The notes under the pieces are model-generated. The model ran no database searches and had not been told where the DNA came from. It saw only the letters and a program-made list of their open reading frames with translations. The position numbers were made by a program, and so were the translations under genes. DNA of 64,000 bases from Gemmatimonadota bacterium (lineage in GTDB: Bacteria; Gemmatimonadota; Gemmatimonadetes; Gemmatimonadales; Gemmatimonadaceae), in assembly GCA_040388625.1 (NCBI GenBank), contig JAZKBK010000001.1, positions 186,001 to 250,000 of the forward strand, written 5' to 3'. This document shows, piece after piece, positions 55,291-63,514 of this stretch (positions within the stretch are counted from its first letter, which is position 1; every line of letters starts with the position of its first letter).

Positions 55291-56316
55291 ATGAAGCATC
55301 GCGCAATGACGATGTGGACAGTGTGGACGCTTGCGCTCGTTGCGGTCACGTTGCTGTTGCTCACCTTCCGCGCCGATCTCGATAAGGCGCACGTCATCCT
55401 CGTCTTTCTCCTCGTCATACTGGGTGCGAGCGCCGCCGGAGGACGGGCGCTGGGCGTAGTCTTGTCGCTTGTCTCGTTTGTAATCTTCGATCTGATGTTC
55501 CTGCCGCCGTACGGTACGCTGGTCGTTCGGAATCCGCTCGACTGGCTCGCACTCGTGGCGTTCCTCGTCACCAGCCTCGTAGCTGCGCAGCTGCTGTACA
55601 TGGCGCGAGCGCAGCGCGCGGCGGTCGAGCGAGAGATGGCTGCGCGCGAGGGCGAGCGACTCAAGGATGCGTTGCTCGCCGCAGTCTCACACGATCTCAG
55701 GACGCCTCTCACATCGATCAAGGGCCTCGCGCACGAGCTGTCACAGGATGGAGACGAGCGTGCGGCGATAATCGAAGAGGAAGCGGACCGGTTGAATCGC
55801 CTGGTTACCGATCTGCTCGACGCCGCCCGGATGAGTGCAGGGAATTTCCCGGTTGCTCCCCAGCCGAATGCGCTCGACGATCTGCTCGGCGTGGTGGTGC
55901 GTCAGTTTGCCGGCCGGCCGGACAGGAATCGCCTTGACGTCTCGCTGGATCGTCCGGATGAGCTCGTCATTGGCATGTTCGATTTCGTGCAAACGCTGCG
56001 AATCGTGACGAACCTGGTCGAGAACGCTCTCAAGTACTCGCCAGTGGACGCGCACGTGCATGTGTCCGGCGGCGCGGAGGGTGGGCGAATGGTGGTCCGC
56101 ATTTCAGACCGCGGGCCCGGCGTCGCCGAGCAGGGAGAGTCACGTGCGCTCGACACGGCTTACGGCGACACGCGGAGCGTTTCCGCCGGCCTGGGGCTTT
56201 CGATCGCGCGTGGTCTCGCTGCGGCGCAGCACGGTAGCGTGGATTACGAAGCGCGCGCGGGCGGCGGAAGTGTGTTCACTCTCTTCCTGCCGCTCGCGCC
56301 GTCGAGCGCTATGTAG
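55291..56316 (+). CDS. kdpD: KdpD C-terminal half: DUF4118 membrane domain and histidine kinase
   Basis: A 341-residue membrane kinase. About four helices (residues 8-110: WTLALVAVTLLLLTF, VILVFLLVILGASAAGG, LVSFVIFDLMFLPPYGTLVV, WLALVAFLVTSLVAAQLL) form the DUF4118 domain, followed by HisKA with VSHDLRTPLTSIKGLAHEL and HATPase with NLVENALKYSP, DRGPGVAEQ and AGLGLSIARGL. All kinase motifs are intact. It lacks the KdpD/USP N-terminal domain, which is encoded separately at 47161. Adjacent to kdpE on the same strand. Kinase boxes and membrane domain make the KdpD assignment strong. Confidence 0.93.
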   Translation: MKHRAMTMWTVWTLALVAVTLLLLTFRADLDKAHVILVFLLVILGASAAGGRALGVVLSLVSFVIFDLMFLPPYGTLVVRNPLDWLALVAFLVTSLVAAQLLYMARAQRAAVEREMAAREGERLKDALLAAVSHDLRTPLTSIKGLAHELSQDGDERAAIIEEEADRLNRLVTDLLDAARMSAGNFPVAPQPNALDDLLGVVVRQFAGRPDRNRLDVSLDRPDELVIGMFDFVQTLRIVTNLVENALKYSPVDAHVHVSGGAEGGRMVVRISDRGPGVAEQGESRALDTAYGDTRSVSAGLGLSIARGLAAAQHGSVDYEARAGGGSVFTLFLPLAPSSAM

Positions 56317-56327
56317 CTGCCATGTAG

Positions 56328-57908
56328 CTACGGTTGGCGGCGGTTGCCGGAACTGCCATCGCCGTGCAGTATGCCCTCTCGCACCGTTACCGCCTTTGCG
56401 GAGGCGTTCGGCGTCTCGGTAACTCTCACTCGTCCGTTGGCGCCGTCACGTATTGCGCGCAGGCCTGCCAGCGCAAGCACGGCGTCGACCGGCATCGGCT
56501 CGCGTCCATCGATGTATCGCCGTCTGAATTCGTCGAACGACTTGCCGCCGCTCGCGCGACTGATTGCCGACCACCAGTCGCCGCTCGTGAAGCCCTTGCC
56601 ATGCTTGTAGGTGGTGTTGTAGAGGGTGCGCATCACGGTATCGAGCGAGTTGCTGTTGTCGCTCGCATCGCGGATCATGATGTCGAGAAGAAAGCCAGCC
56701 AGGCCGCCCTTTGGATAGTAGATCCCGCTCATGCTGTTGGCGGGATCCACCCACACCGAGAGCGATGCATCACTCAACGACACCGCCCCCGCGTGATCGG
56801 CTGCCATGATATAGGCGGCAATCGCGTTGTAGAATCCCGTGCTGTCCGTGATTCCGCCGCGCACCAGCGCAACATTGGCGTAGTAATCCGTTATTCCCTC
56901 GCTCACCCAGAGCCACCTGGTCGGCTGCGCGTCGCTGTAGCGGTACGGCACCATGTCCGCCGGCCGGAGGCGCTTGACGTTCCACGAGTGGAAGAATTCG
57001 TGCGAGAACAGGCTGGCAGGAGTGTCTTGCAGTCGGGCAAGCGGTATCTCATCCATCTGGGAGTTCTGGTGCTCCAATCCGCCCGCGTTGACGACGGTGT
57101 CGGCCACGAAGAAGATCGTGTAGTTCCTGAATTCAACATCGCGGAAGACAGCCATCTCGGCCGGGACGAATCTGTCCACCCATCCGAGAAAGCGTGTCCG
57201 GAGCTCGGGGGTCATCACGGTATCGGGATAGATGGAAAGCCTGATCCAGTGATTCTGAACGTTGGTGCTGTCGATGGCAAAGCGACCCACGAAGAACGGC
57301 ATGTCGACGAGGTCGTGATACCGTGTGGCCGAAAAGGTGTTTGGTTGAGTCGACGGTGTCATCCCGGTTGCGACACGCCATGACGGCTCGGTATGAACGG
57401 TCACGCTCGCGCCCCATTCGAGGCTGCGACCTGCGGGATACATGAACAGGTTGGTTCCGTTGAAGAACGAGAAATTCGGTTTGGTCCACGCAACCGCCCG
57501 ATCGATCGTGTCGGCCAGATATTTGAACGATACCCGGATCTCGCCCGGTGCCTTGGGGATGATCTCCCACGTCTGATAGTCGAGCATGTGCCACTCCAGT
57601 GGCGAGCCGTTCGACTCTGCGGTGAAGTTCGACACTCGGCGCGCGAACCAGAGCAACGTGTAGTGACCCGGCGACCACGCTGGAAGCGCGAGCACCACCG
57701 GCTTCGTGCTGGCGGTTCGGAACGTCATGGCGACACCGAGCTTGCGGCTTCCAACGGATGCCGAATCGGCCGTGACGTCGTAGTGAACCGCGGAGATTGG
57801 TGCGGAAACCAGGCTTGCCTGTGACTGGGGCGTCGTCGCAGGAATTGCGGCAAGCGTACAGACAGCGGTGACAGCGAGGCCGCGCGCTGTGGCGCGAAGC
57901 AGGAACAC
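56328..57908 (-). CDS. M61-family glycyl aminopeptidase-like peptidase, secreted
   Basis: A peptidase of about 526 residues. The zinc motif is LFSHEFFHSWNVKRLRP (HExxH), with the downstream Glu ligand in WVSEGITDYYANVALVRGG. N-terminal beta domain contains SAVHYDVTADSASVG; no C-terminal PDZ is complete. The chosen GTG at 57908 follows a GGAGG ribosome binding site and gives a signal peptide (VFLLRATARGLAVTAVCTLAAI); the frame is open further upstream. M61 enzymes cleave N-terminal Gly or Ala residues. It is convergent with the KdpD kinase gene. Confidence 0.9.
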   Translation of the reverse strand: MFLLRATARGLAVTAVCTLAAIPATTPQSQASLVSAPISAVHYDVTADSASVGSRKLGVAMTFRTASTKPVVLALPAWSPGHYTLLWFARRVSNFTAESNGSPLEWHMLDYQTWEIIPKAPGEIRVSFKYLADTIDRAVAWTKPNFSFFNGTNLFMYPAGRSLEWGASVTVHTEPSWRVATGMTPSTQPNTFSATRYHDLVDMPFFVGRFAIDSTNVQNHWIRLSIYPDTVMTPELRTRFLGWVDRFVPAEMAVFRDVEFRNYTIFFVADTVVNAGGLEHQNSQMDEIPLARLQDTPASLFSHEFFHSWNVKRLRPADMVPYRYSDAQPTRWLWVSEGITDYYANVALVRGGITDSTGFYNAIAAYIMAADHAGAVSLSDASLSVWVDPANSMSGIYYPKGGLAGFLLDIMIRDASDNSNSLDTVMRTLYNTTYKHGKGFTSGDWWSAISRASGGKSFDEFRRRYIDGREPMPVDAVLALAGLRAIRDGANGRVRVTETPNASAKAVTVREGILHGDGSSGNRRQP

Positions 57909-58109
57909 GTATCCTCCGTGACAAAACGCGATGTTTGCGCGACTGGCAGCAGGGCCCCGGATAATATGCAGCCAATGCGTGGGCTTCGCCGGGGGCGTCG
58001 ACCAATCGCCCAATTGCCGACAGGAGGGCGCACAAACTGCAGTCGATGAGGTGCACCAATATGAGCCTGATCAGCTCACACGGGGAAGTCTTGTCCAAAG
58101 GAGTGCATC

Positions 58110-58310
58110 ATGTTCGATCCATACCCACGGCACGGTCATCGCACGCCGCAACAGATCGCGGAGGACACTGAAGGCACGTTCGAACCGACGCGTCCACACC
58201 GGCGCGGAGACGAGCACGACGGCAGCAACGGTTCAACGCGCCGCGCTGCAAACGGCCCGGGCACCGCGGCCGAACCCAACCGACACCGGGACGTATCCGA
58301 CCGGCGCTAG
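58110..58310 (+). CDS. Small hydrophilic hypothetical protein
   Basis: A 66-residue protein MFDPYPRHGHRTPQQIAED followed by a charged, Gly/Arg/Asn-rich tail that is probably disordered. A strong AAGGAG lies six bases before the ATG, which is the main support. It is convergent with the erythromycin-esterase-like gene and divergent from the M61 gene. No family recognised. Confidence 0.5.
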   Translation: MFDPYPRHGHRTPQQIAEDTEGTFEPTRPHRRGDEHDGSNGSTRRAANGPGTAAEPNRHRDVSDRR

Positions 58311-58316
58311 CGGAAA

Positions 58317-59663
58317 CTACATTCCACTGGGATAGGTCTCCGGCTCGTCAGCAGAGACGCGCACGGGCATGTGCAGTGGGTCCACCGCACGAGTCTCATC
58401 GATGAAAAGCAGGGCGTCGTATCTGCGCGGAACGATGGTCGGTACATAGTTGCCGTAACGTTCCGCACGCGGATCGTACACCACGCCGATCGCGCGATTG
58501 TCCAGCGGCGCATCGAGCCCTTCTATGCCGCCGTCGTCGCTGCCGTCGAAGACAAACAGTGCGTCACGACCGTCAGTCCCGAGATGAGCGAGATCCTCGA
58601 CACTTCCGACTCGCGCATTCGGTACCTCCATCCTGCGCATCGGTGCCCCCCACTCGCGGCCGGCGATGACGGTTCCGTGATGCGTTGCGAAGCCAGCGAG
58701 CACCACGCCTTCCGATTCGTGACTCTGTCGCACGAGCTGGCCCACGTTCACCATGCCGGCCCGCGCCATGTCGGTGAAGCGGGCGTCGCCCACGTGTGTG
58801 TTGTGTTCCCATACGATTGCCTTGGCGCGGTCGCCGTGGTGACGCATGAGCCGATCCAGCGTGTCGACCATGTGATGATCGCGCACATTCCACGACGTCG
58901 GTCCGCCGCGAACCATGGTTCTGTAATACAACTCCGCACCGCGCGTTATGATCGCGTTCTGCTCCGCATTGAAGTACGCCTCGCGCCCGTCTTCGCGGAA
59001 CTCGGGGGCTCTGGCTCGAAGCTCACGCAATACGCGAACGGTCTCGTCCTGACAGGACATCGGAACCAGCGCGGTCGCGCGCGCGTACTCCTGTACATCC
59101 TCGTTGAACGGCTCGAAGCAGTCGTACGCATTCCTCGCCATCCGCGCGAATTCGGGATCGACGCCTTCGAGGTAATCGACTACCGCCGCCATCGATTCCC
59201 ACAGCGAATACACATCGAGGCCGTAAAATCCCGTCTTCTGCTCCTCCGGCAGGCCTCGATTGTGTTCGTGCAGCCATTCCGCGAGTGCGACGATTTCGCG
59301 ATTGGCCCACATCCACGTCGGCCATCGATCGAACGCATGCAGGACTTCCGCCGCACTCGCGCCTGAGTTCTGGTATCCCTTGACGAAGCGATTCACCCGA
59401 TAGCAGTCCGGCCAGTCGCCCTCGACTCCTATGAACGAGAACTGTTTCTCGAGAATGAGCCGCTTGGACAGCGCTGTTCTCCACGTGTAGAACTCGCTGG
59501 TGCCGTGCGATGCCTCGCCGAGCAGGACGTATCGCGCCTCGCCGATCGCGTCGATCAACGGATCGAGATCATCTGCATTGTCCAGGGGCAGCGCTGCATT
59601 GCCAAGGGATTTGGTGAGCCCGCGCGCGGCGAAATCGGATTTGTGGACAGTAGGTGAGATCAT
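58317..59663 (-). CDS. Erythromycin esterase-like/succinoglycan-type hydrolase
   Basis: A 448-residue protein with the EreA-like core: YVLLGEASHGTSEFYTWRTALSKRLI, FIGVEGDWPDCYRVNRFV, and WEHNTHVGDARFTDMARAG; conserved His and Glu residues of the Ere active site are present. C-terminal part VVLAGFATHHGTVIAG. Most members of this family are not macrolide esterases; the substrate is unknown. Single gene, convergent with the small hypothetical gene. Confidence 0.85.
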   Translation of the reverse strand: MISPTVHKSDFAARGLTKSLGNAALPLDNADDLDPLIDAIGEARYVLLGEASHGTSEFYTWRTALSKRLILEKQFSFIGVEGDWPDCYRVNRFVKGYQNSGASAAEVLHAFDRWPTWMWANREIVALAEWLHEHNRGLPEEQKTGFYGLDVYSLWESMAAVVDYLEGVDPEFARMARNAYDCFEPFNEDVQEYARATALVPMSCQDETVRVLRELRARAPEFREDGREAYFNAEQNAIITRGAELYYRTMVRGGPTSWNVRDHHMVDTLDRLMRHHGDRAKAIVWEHNTHVGDARFTDMARAGMVNVGQLVRQSHESEGVVLAGFATHHGTVIAGREWGAPMRRMEVPNARVGSVEDLAHLGTDGRDALFVFDGSDDGGIEGLDAPLDNRAIGVVYDPRAERYGNYVPTIVPRRYDALLFIDETRAVDPLHMPVRVSADEPETYPSGM

Positions 59664-59827
59664 CGGGCGCAGCGACGGAGCCTACTCACCCACGGTGGAA
59701 CCGGGGCGATATCGGCCTGTATGAAACTCTGTACCGCACTGCATCACTTTCCTCGCATGAAGCGTGCAAGGACGGGGCAGGCGAGCGGTACGGTTCGCGT
59801 TCGTTCATCCCTCGACTCAAGGCTCAA

Positions 59828-60175
59828 ATGGCAACTGCCGGAATAATCGCCTTTGTGGTTCTTCTGATCGCGGTCCCGATATTCCTCGTAAATCGGGACA
59901 TCGTCGCCCGGCGAATCCGGCATCGGCGCCATCGAAGCACCTCACCACCCCCTTTCCTCTTCTTTCCGGCCAGAGACGAGAGCGACGTGCCGCCGCCTGC
60001 ACCGGCGTGGAATGGGCGGACCGCCGGACTTCCGTCGTCGCGGCGCGCTCCGGTTCAGCCGGAACCTGGAATCGCCGATCTTCCGGCCACGCCAGCGGCC
60101 GGAGAAGCCGGAGGCCCGTCGCCGCGAGACGGCTGGAGCCGCCGCACAGGGCCCGACCGCAGGGCGGCTCCGTAA
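59828..60175 (+). CDS. Small membrane protein with Pro-rich tail (tentative)
   Basis: A 115-residue frame with one membrane helix (MATAGIIAFVVLLIAVPIFLV) and a basic RHRRHR segment, then a Pro/Arg-rich tail (PPPAPAWNGRTAGLPSSRRAPVQ). AAGG lies near the start. The tail composition resembles a GC-rich non-coding translation, so the gene is tentative; the helix plus basic follow-on is the best support. Confidence 0.4.
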   Translation: MATAGIIAFVVLLIAVPIFLVNRDIVARRIRHRRHRSTSPPPFLFFPARDESDVPPPAPAWNGRTAGLPSSRRAPVQPEPGIADLPATPAAGEAGGPSPRDGWSRRTGPDRRAAP

Positions 60176-60225
60176 CGTGGTTGAAAAAGGCCCGGTGAGC
60201 CAGCCGCCCGCGCCGTTTCTAGCTG

Positions 60226-60654
60226 CTAATCGGCCGCTGGCGCCTTCACTATCGCTATGGTGCAGCGCGCCACGCAGACGGTACGATCCTCCTCGTCAGC
60301 GATCCTGATCGACCACACCTGAGTCGTACGTCCAACATGAACCGGCTCGGCGACGGCCCGAACCGTACCCTCTCGCTTGGAGCGAATGTGGTTCGCGTTG
60401 ATCTCGACGCCGACTGCGGCGAACTGCGTCGGATCTATGTTCGCGAACGCACCGAGCGACGCGGTTGTCTCGGCCAGAGCGACCGATGCGCCGCCGTGAA
60501 GCAGGCCAAACGGCTGTCTGGTCCGGTCGTCCACGGGCATCGTCGCTACGACACGCGTCGGAGTAAGCTCCAGTACCTCTATCCCAACCGCGTCCGGGAG
60601 TCCGCGGGTCCTGAGCGCGCGAAGCCAGGCGAGTCGGTCTGTTTGTTCAGGCAT
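60226..60654 (-). CDS. Hotdog-fold thioesterase (PaaI/MenI type)
   Basis: A 142-residue hotdog protein: GIEVLELTPTRVVATMPVDDRTRQPFGLLHGGASVALAETTASLGAF, with the LHGG turn and catalytic Glu in ALAETTAS, then GVEINANHIRSKREGTVRAVAEPVHVGRTTQVWSIRI. It matches 1,4-dihydroxy-2-naphthoyl-CoA/YdiI-type thioesterases. The frame extends upstream on the minus strand, but the natural start is the Met at 60654. It is divergent from the lipoprotein gene, with 126 bases between. Confidence 0.9.
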   Translation of the reverse strand: MPEQTDRLAWLRALRTRGLPDAVGIEVLELTPTRVVATMPVDDRTRQPFGLLHGGASVALAETTASLGAFANIDPTQFAAVGVEINANHIRSKREGTVRAVAEPVHVGRTTQVWSIRIADEEDRTVCVARCTIAIVKAPAAD

Positions 60655-60780
60655 GGTGAAAGCTACAACACCCGGTAGGACGAGGCTTGGGACCGGAATT
60701 CGCACATGGGTCGAAGGACGGACCTGTGCGACATTACGGCGCCCACGGGGTAAGAAAAGGGCGATTTGGAAGGAGGGTAC

Positions 60781-61326
60781 GTGCAGCGAAGAATCTCGAA
60801 ATTCGGCAGGTATGCCGCTCCGGCCGTTTGCCTTCTGGCACTTGGTGCGTGTTTCCATCCCGCTCCGCAGGAAGCCGCGGTGTCGTCGGGACGCTATGGA
60901 GGTACCGTCGTCGCCTACCCCGTTGGCGGGTACGGATATGACCCCTATGCAGACTATTATGGCTACGGCTACGCGCCGTATGGCCTGCCGTACGGTTATG
61001 GCTACCCAGGCTACGTGTACCTGCGGCCGCCTGTCATCGTGACGCCTCCCGTATATCGCCGTCGCTCGCCCGACGGGACCTTCCGAGTCCCCGGGCAATA
61101 CGGGCTGCACCCGTGGAACGGCAACTCCAGAGAGGGTCAGCTGAGACCGCCGGCGAACGGGAGGCCCGTGCTGCCACCGAGCACGGGACGCATCGCCCAT
61201 CCAAGGCCCCTAGCGCCGCCGCCGCCGCGGCCAACGGTCAACCAGAAGCCAGCGGTGCCCCCACAGCGGGCCGCGGTCCCCAGGCCTGCGCCGCGCCCTC
61301 AGCAGCAGCCTCAGCACAGGCATTAG
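60781..61326 (+). CDS. Gly/Tyr-rich lipoprotein
   Basis: A 181-residue lipoprotein: basic N-terminus, hydrophobic helix and lipobox LALGACF (Cys near 25). Residues 38-80 are a Gly/Tyr/Pro repeat region (GGYGYDPYADYYGYGYAPYG), and the C-terminal third is Pro/Arg-rich (LAPPPPRPTVNQKPAVPP). GTG 60781 is preferred because GGAGG lies five bases upstream; a TTG five codons earlier overlaps it. A strong terminator follows. No function recognised. Confidence 0.8.
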   Translation: MQRRISKFGRYAAPAVCLLALGACFHPAPQEAAVSSGRYGGTVVAYPVGGYGYDPYADYYGYGYAPYGLPYGYGYPGYVYLRPPVIVTPPVYRRRSPDGTFRVPGQYGLHPWNGNSREGQLRPPANGRPVLPPSTGRIAHPRPLAPPPPRPTVNQKPAVPPQRAAVPRPAPRPQQQPQHRH

Positions 61327-61354
61327 CACAGTTCCGCGGAGGTCGAGGCCCGAA

Positions 61355-61399
61355 GCGACATCGGCACCCCAGCTAGAGCTGGGGTGCCGATGTCGTTTA
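61355..61399 (+). terminator. Long near-perfect hairpin terminator
   Basis: 19-bp arms (CGACATCGGCACCCCAGCT and its complement, 61356-61395) around an AG loop, followed by a short T-run. It ends transcription from the lipoprotein gene and, read backwards, could also terminate the convergent small membrane-protein unit. Confidence 0.85.
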
Positions 61400-61409
61400 A
61401 CCCCGTTTG

Positions 61410-61526
61410 TCAGCGCCTCGAAGTGAGAGCGCTCACGTAGGTGGCGGTCCAGGCCGCGAGTGCGACGATCAGTAAAACGGGGAGCATGATCACGTCGCGA
61501 AGCTGATTGTGCTGGTGCGGGTGCAT
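61410..61526 (-). CDS. Small membrane peptide (tentative)
   Basis: A 38-residue frame, MHPHQHNQLRDVIMLPVLLIVALAAWTATYV then SALTSRR, with one hydrophobic helix. A GAGAG-like ribosome binding site precedes it weakly. It lies 64 bases downstream of the SLT transglycosylase gene on the same strand. Supported only by its helix; may be spurious. Confidence 0.4.
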   Translation of the reverse strand: MHPHQHNQLRDVIMLPVLLIVALAAWTATYVSALTSRR

Positions 61527-61590
61527 GATCTCTCGAAAGGGGGTGTCACCCCAAGTATCGGAATCCCACCGCCAAACCGTCACCACCGGT

Positions 61591-62274
61591 TCACTGTCCG
61601 CGCTTGAGAGCCGCCAGGCTTGCATAGACGCGGTCGGGGTATGAGTTCATCTCGCCGGTTCCATTGTTGTAGGCCGCCAGCGCGCGATCGTTGTCGCCGT
61701 GATGGCTCCTGAGGAATTCCCCGAAGATGTGCGCGCCGAAGCAGATGTTGACGCGTGGATTGTGCAGCGACTTGGGTGTCATCTTGCCGCAACGCGCCTC
61801 GTATTCTCTCCACGAGTCACGCTCCGGGAGCACCTGCATGAGACCTATCGCGCCAGCATGACTCGTCGCGCGCGGATTGAACTCCGATTCGGCGTACGCA
61901 ATGGCAACCAGCAACTTGGGATTCACCCGCGCCTGTTCACCATACGTCTGAAATTCGCGCGCCCATTCAAATGCAGTCACTGAATCGACGTGCTTGCGTG
62001 TCAGCCATCCGGCAAGCGTATCGCGACGCAACTCGAGCCCACGTTGCTGCAACGTCGGTGCGAGTACGATCACTGGTGACATGGGAAGCGGTCTGACCGG
62101 AACGCGCGGAGCGACGTTCGCGATGAGCACGCCGCACGCAAGCAGCATCACCGGATAACTCAGCGGCTTTGCATTGCGCAGCCTGCGTTTGATTGCGCTC
62201 GGCCGAGGGCCAGGGGTCCACGCGTCGGCAGAGTGAGGCAGCACCGACAACGGACCGCAGACGACCGGGATCAC
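61591..62274 (-). CDS. Lytic transglycosylase (SLT domain), membrane-anchored
   Basis: A protein of up to 227 residues. An N-terminal helix (LSYPVMLLACGVLIANVAP, about 39-57) precedes the SLT domain: AIAYAESEFNPRATSHAGAIGLMQVLP with the catalytic Glu in AESEF, and NICFGAHIFGEFLRSHHGDNDRALAAYNNGTGEM. It cuts peptidoglycan glycan strands. The true start may be inside (Met at about residue 43). The C-terminus ends YPDRVYASLAALKRGQ. Confidence 0.9.
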   Translation of the reverse strand: MIPVVCGPLSVLPHSADAWTPGPRPSAIKRRLRNAKPLSYPVMLLACGVLIANVAPRVPVRPLPMSPVIVLAPTLQQRGLELRRDTLAGWLTRKHVDSVTAFEWAREFQTYGEQARVNPKLLVAIAYAESEFNPRATSHAGAIGLMQVLPERDSWREYEARCGKMTPKSLHNPRVNICFGAHIFGEFLRSHHGDNDRALAAYNNGTGEMNSYPDRVYASLAALKRGQ

Positions 62275-62391
62275 AACCAGCTGTTGATCAGAGAGCGTCG
62301 CAGCACGAATGTGGTGCTGACAACTTCAACAATTTGTATCGACATCTGTGCACCCCGGGTTCAAGATCCGTGGACTTGCGAAGGAGCTTCC

Positions 62392-62419
62392 GCACGCAAT
62401 CTAATGTGAGATTGCGTGC
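62392..62419. repeat. Perfect 11-bp inverted repeat GCACGCAATCT
   Basis: GCACGCAATCT and AGATTGCGTGC flank a six-base loop. It lies in an AT-richer stretch; hairpin or dyad operator possible. Confidence 0.5.
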
Positions 62420-62425
62420 ATCGTC

Positions 62426-62448
62426 TGTGCATTTCCTACACATGCACA
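62426..62448. repeat. 7-bp inverted repeat TGTGCAT/ATGCACA
   Basis: Seven-base arms with a nine-base spacer, six bases after the previous repeat. The tandem arrangement suggests a control region. Confidence 0.4.
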
Positions 62449-62730
62449 ACCGATCTCTGACGCGGAATGCGTGCCACTACAAAACTGTCGAGAACATGCG
62501 AATTGTCATTCGTGTGATGCTGATAATTGCGACATAATTCCCTAAAAAATGACCACTTTGGGTCACTACTGGATAACATCGCGTTAGTGGCTCACGAGGC
62601 AGATGTTGCACCGTCGCATCATCACAACTGTTCTGCTGCTCTCGACCCCGTATCATGCATCGTGCCACAAGCGCATGTACGCACGATTGGGCATGCCGGC
62701 GCGGGATCCTGCCATTGCCACCTCGCGCGG

Positions 62731-63477
62731 CTAATGACGTCTGCCGAGCGGCGTGTTGCGAAGCAGAAATCGTTTTATGTCCGGCGTGAATTCTTCGGAC
62801 ACGTTGCCGGTGGCGTAACTCAGCACGCCGGCAAGCGACAACATCATGGCGTGATGCGGGCTGTGCATGCGACGCGGCTCCCAGCTGTTCACCGCGAATC
62901 CCGTCACGACTGCGGCGGCAGCGCGCGACCACGCGATTCTGTGACTTCCGTCGTCGGTGCGCACGAAGAGTGTGTTGTGCAACGCATCTTCGGTGCGTGC
63001 AGTGAAGCCGTTGCGCGCGGATCGCTCGAAACGCGGATCCTCGTGCAACAACGCACCCACGCCGAACTCGACTGTGTGGCGAACGACTCCGCCGCCGTAT
63101 GCGGCTGCATCGCGTCGAGCATAACCGCTGATGCCGGTGCCCCATTCTTTGGGAGTGCGGCGCCATTGCGCGATCCCGGCAGCGTACGATGCGCCGAGTA
63201 CAGTGCGAATGGAAAACGTCCTGTCAGAATAGAACTCTGCTTTCTGCGCGAAGGTCATCGGACGCAGTGGCGCAGCGCTGTCGGTCGCTGCAGTGTCTGC
63301 GACGGTGCACGGGACGTTGCACGGGACGTTGCACGGGACGTTGCACGGGACGTTGCACGGGACGGTACGCGCGGTGCCGGAATCGGCGTTGGTTGGATTT
63401 TGTGCGCGGACTCGCGACGTCGGTAGCGCGAGACTGAATCCAATCAATAGCAGGACGCGGAGGGCGCGCGGGGGCAT
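62731..63477 (-). CDS. Exported protein with PCNV tandem repeat
   Basis: A 248-residue secreted protein: signal peptide MPPRALRVLLLIGFSLALPTSRVRAQ, a short linker, then five Cys-containing tetrapeptide units (PCNV repeated, last PCTV), followed by a C-terminal domain (about 75-248) beginning MTFAQKAEFYSDRTFSIRTVLGASYAAG and containing VVRHTVEFGVGALLHEDPRFERS and WSRAAAAVVTGFAVNSWEPRR. The C-terminal part looks like a helical membrane-associated domain I cannot name. The repeat, encoded by 12-bp units, could vary in copy number. Confidence 0.75.
   Translation of the reverse strand: MPPRALRVLLLIGFSLALPTSRVRAQNPTNADSGTARTVPCNVPCNVPCNVPCNVPCTVADTAATDSAAPLRPMTFAQKAEFYSDRTFSIRTVLGASYAAGIAQWRRTPKEWGTGISGYARRDAAAYGGGVVRHTVEFGVGALLHEDPRFERSARNGFTARTEDALHNTLFVRTDDGSHRIAWSRAAAAVVTGFAVNSWEPRRMHSPHHAMMLSLAGVLSYATGNVSEEFTPDIKRFLLRNTPLGRRH
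63307..63366. repeat. 12-bp tandem repeat, 4-5 copies
   Basis: Four exact copies of GCACGGGACGTT plus one near copy, in frame inside the secreted-protein gene, encoding PCNV units on the minus strand. Confidence 0.9.
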
Positions 63478-63514
63478 CCATCAAAGGTAGCTACCCGCGC
63501 GCCATCCATCGAAC

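Larger units (their letters stand above)
62275..62730. other. AT-richer intergenic region with inverted repeats
   Basis: About 450 bases between the SLT gene and the tandem-repeat secreted-protein gene. Two clear inverted repeats are present (62392-62419 and 62426-62448) and a looser TGACC/GGTCA dyad near 62549. Base composition is lower in GC than the flanks. No open frame with a ribosome binding site and recognisable sequence is visible, so it may hold regulatory sites or a small RNA. Confidence 0.5.

Noticed and set aside
63307-63366. CRISPR-like repeats
   Set aside because: Contiguous 12-bp units in frame, without spacers; a coding tandem repeat.
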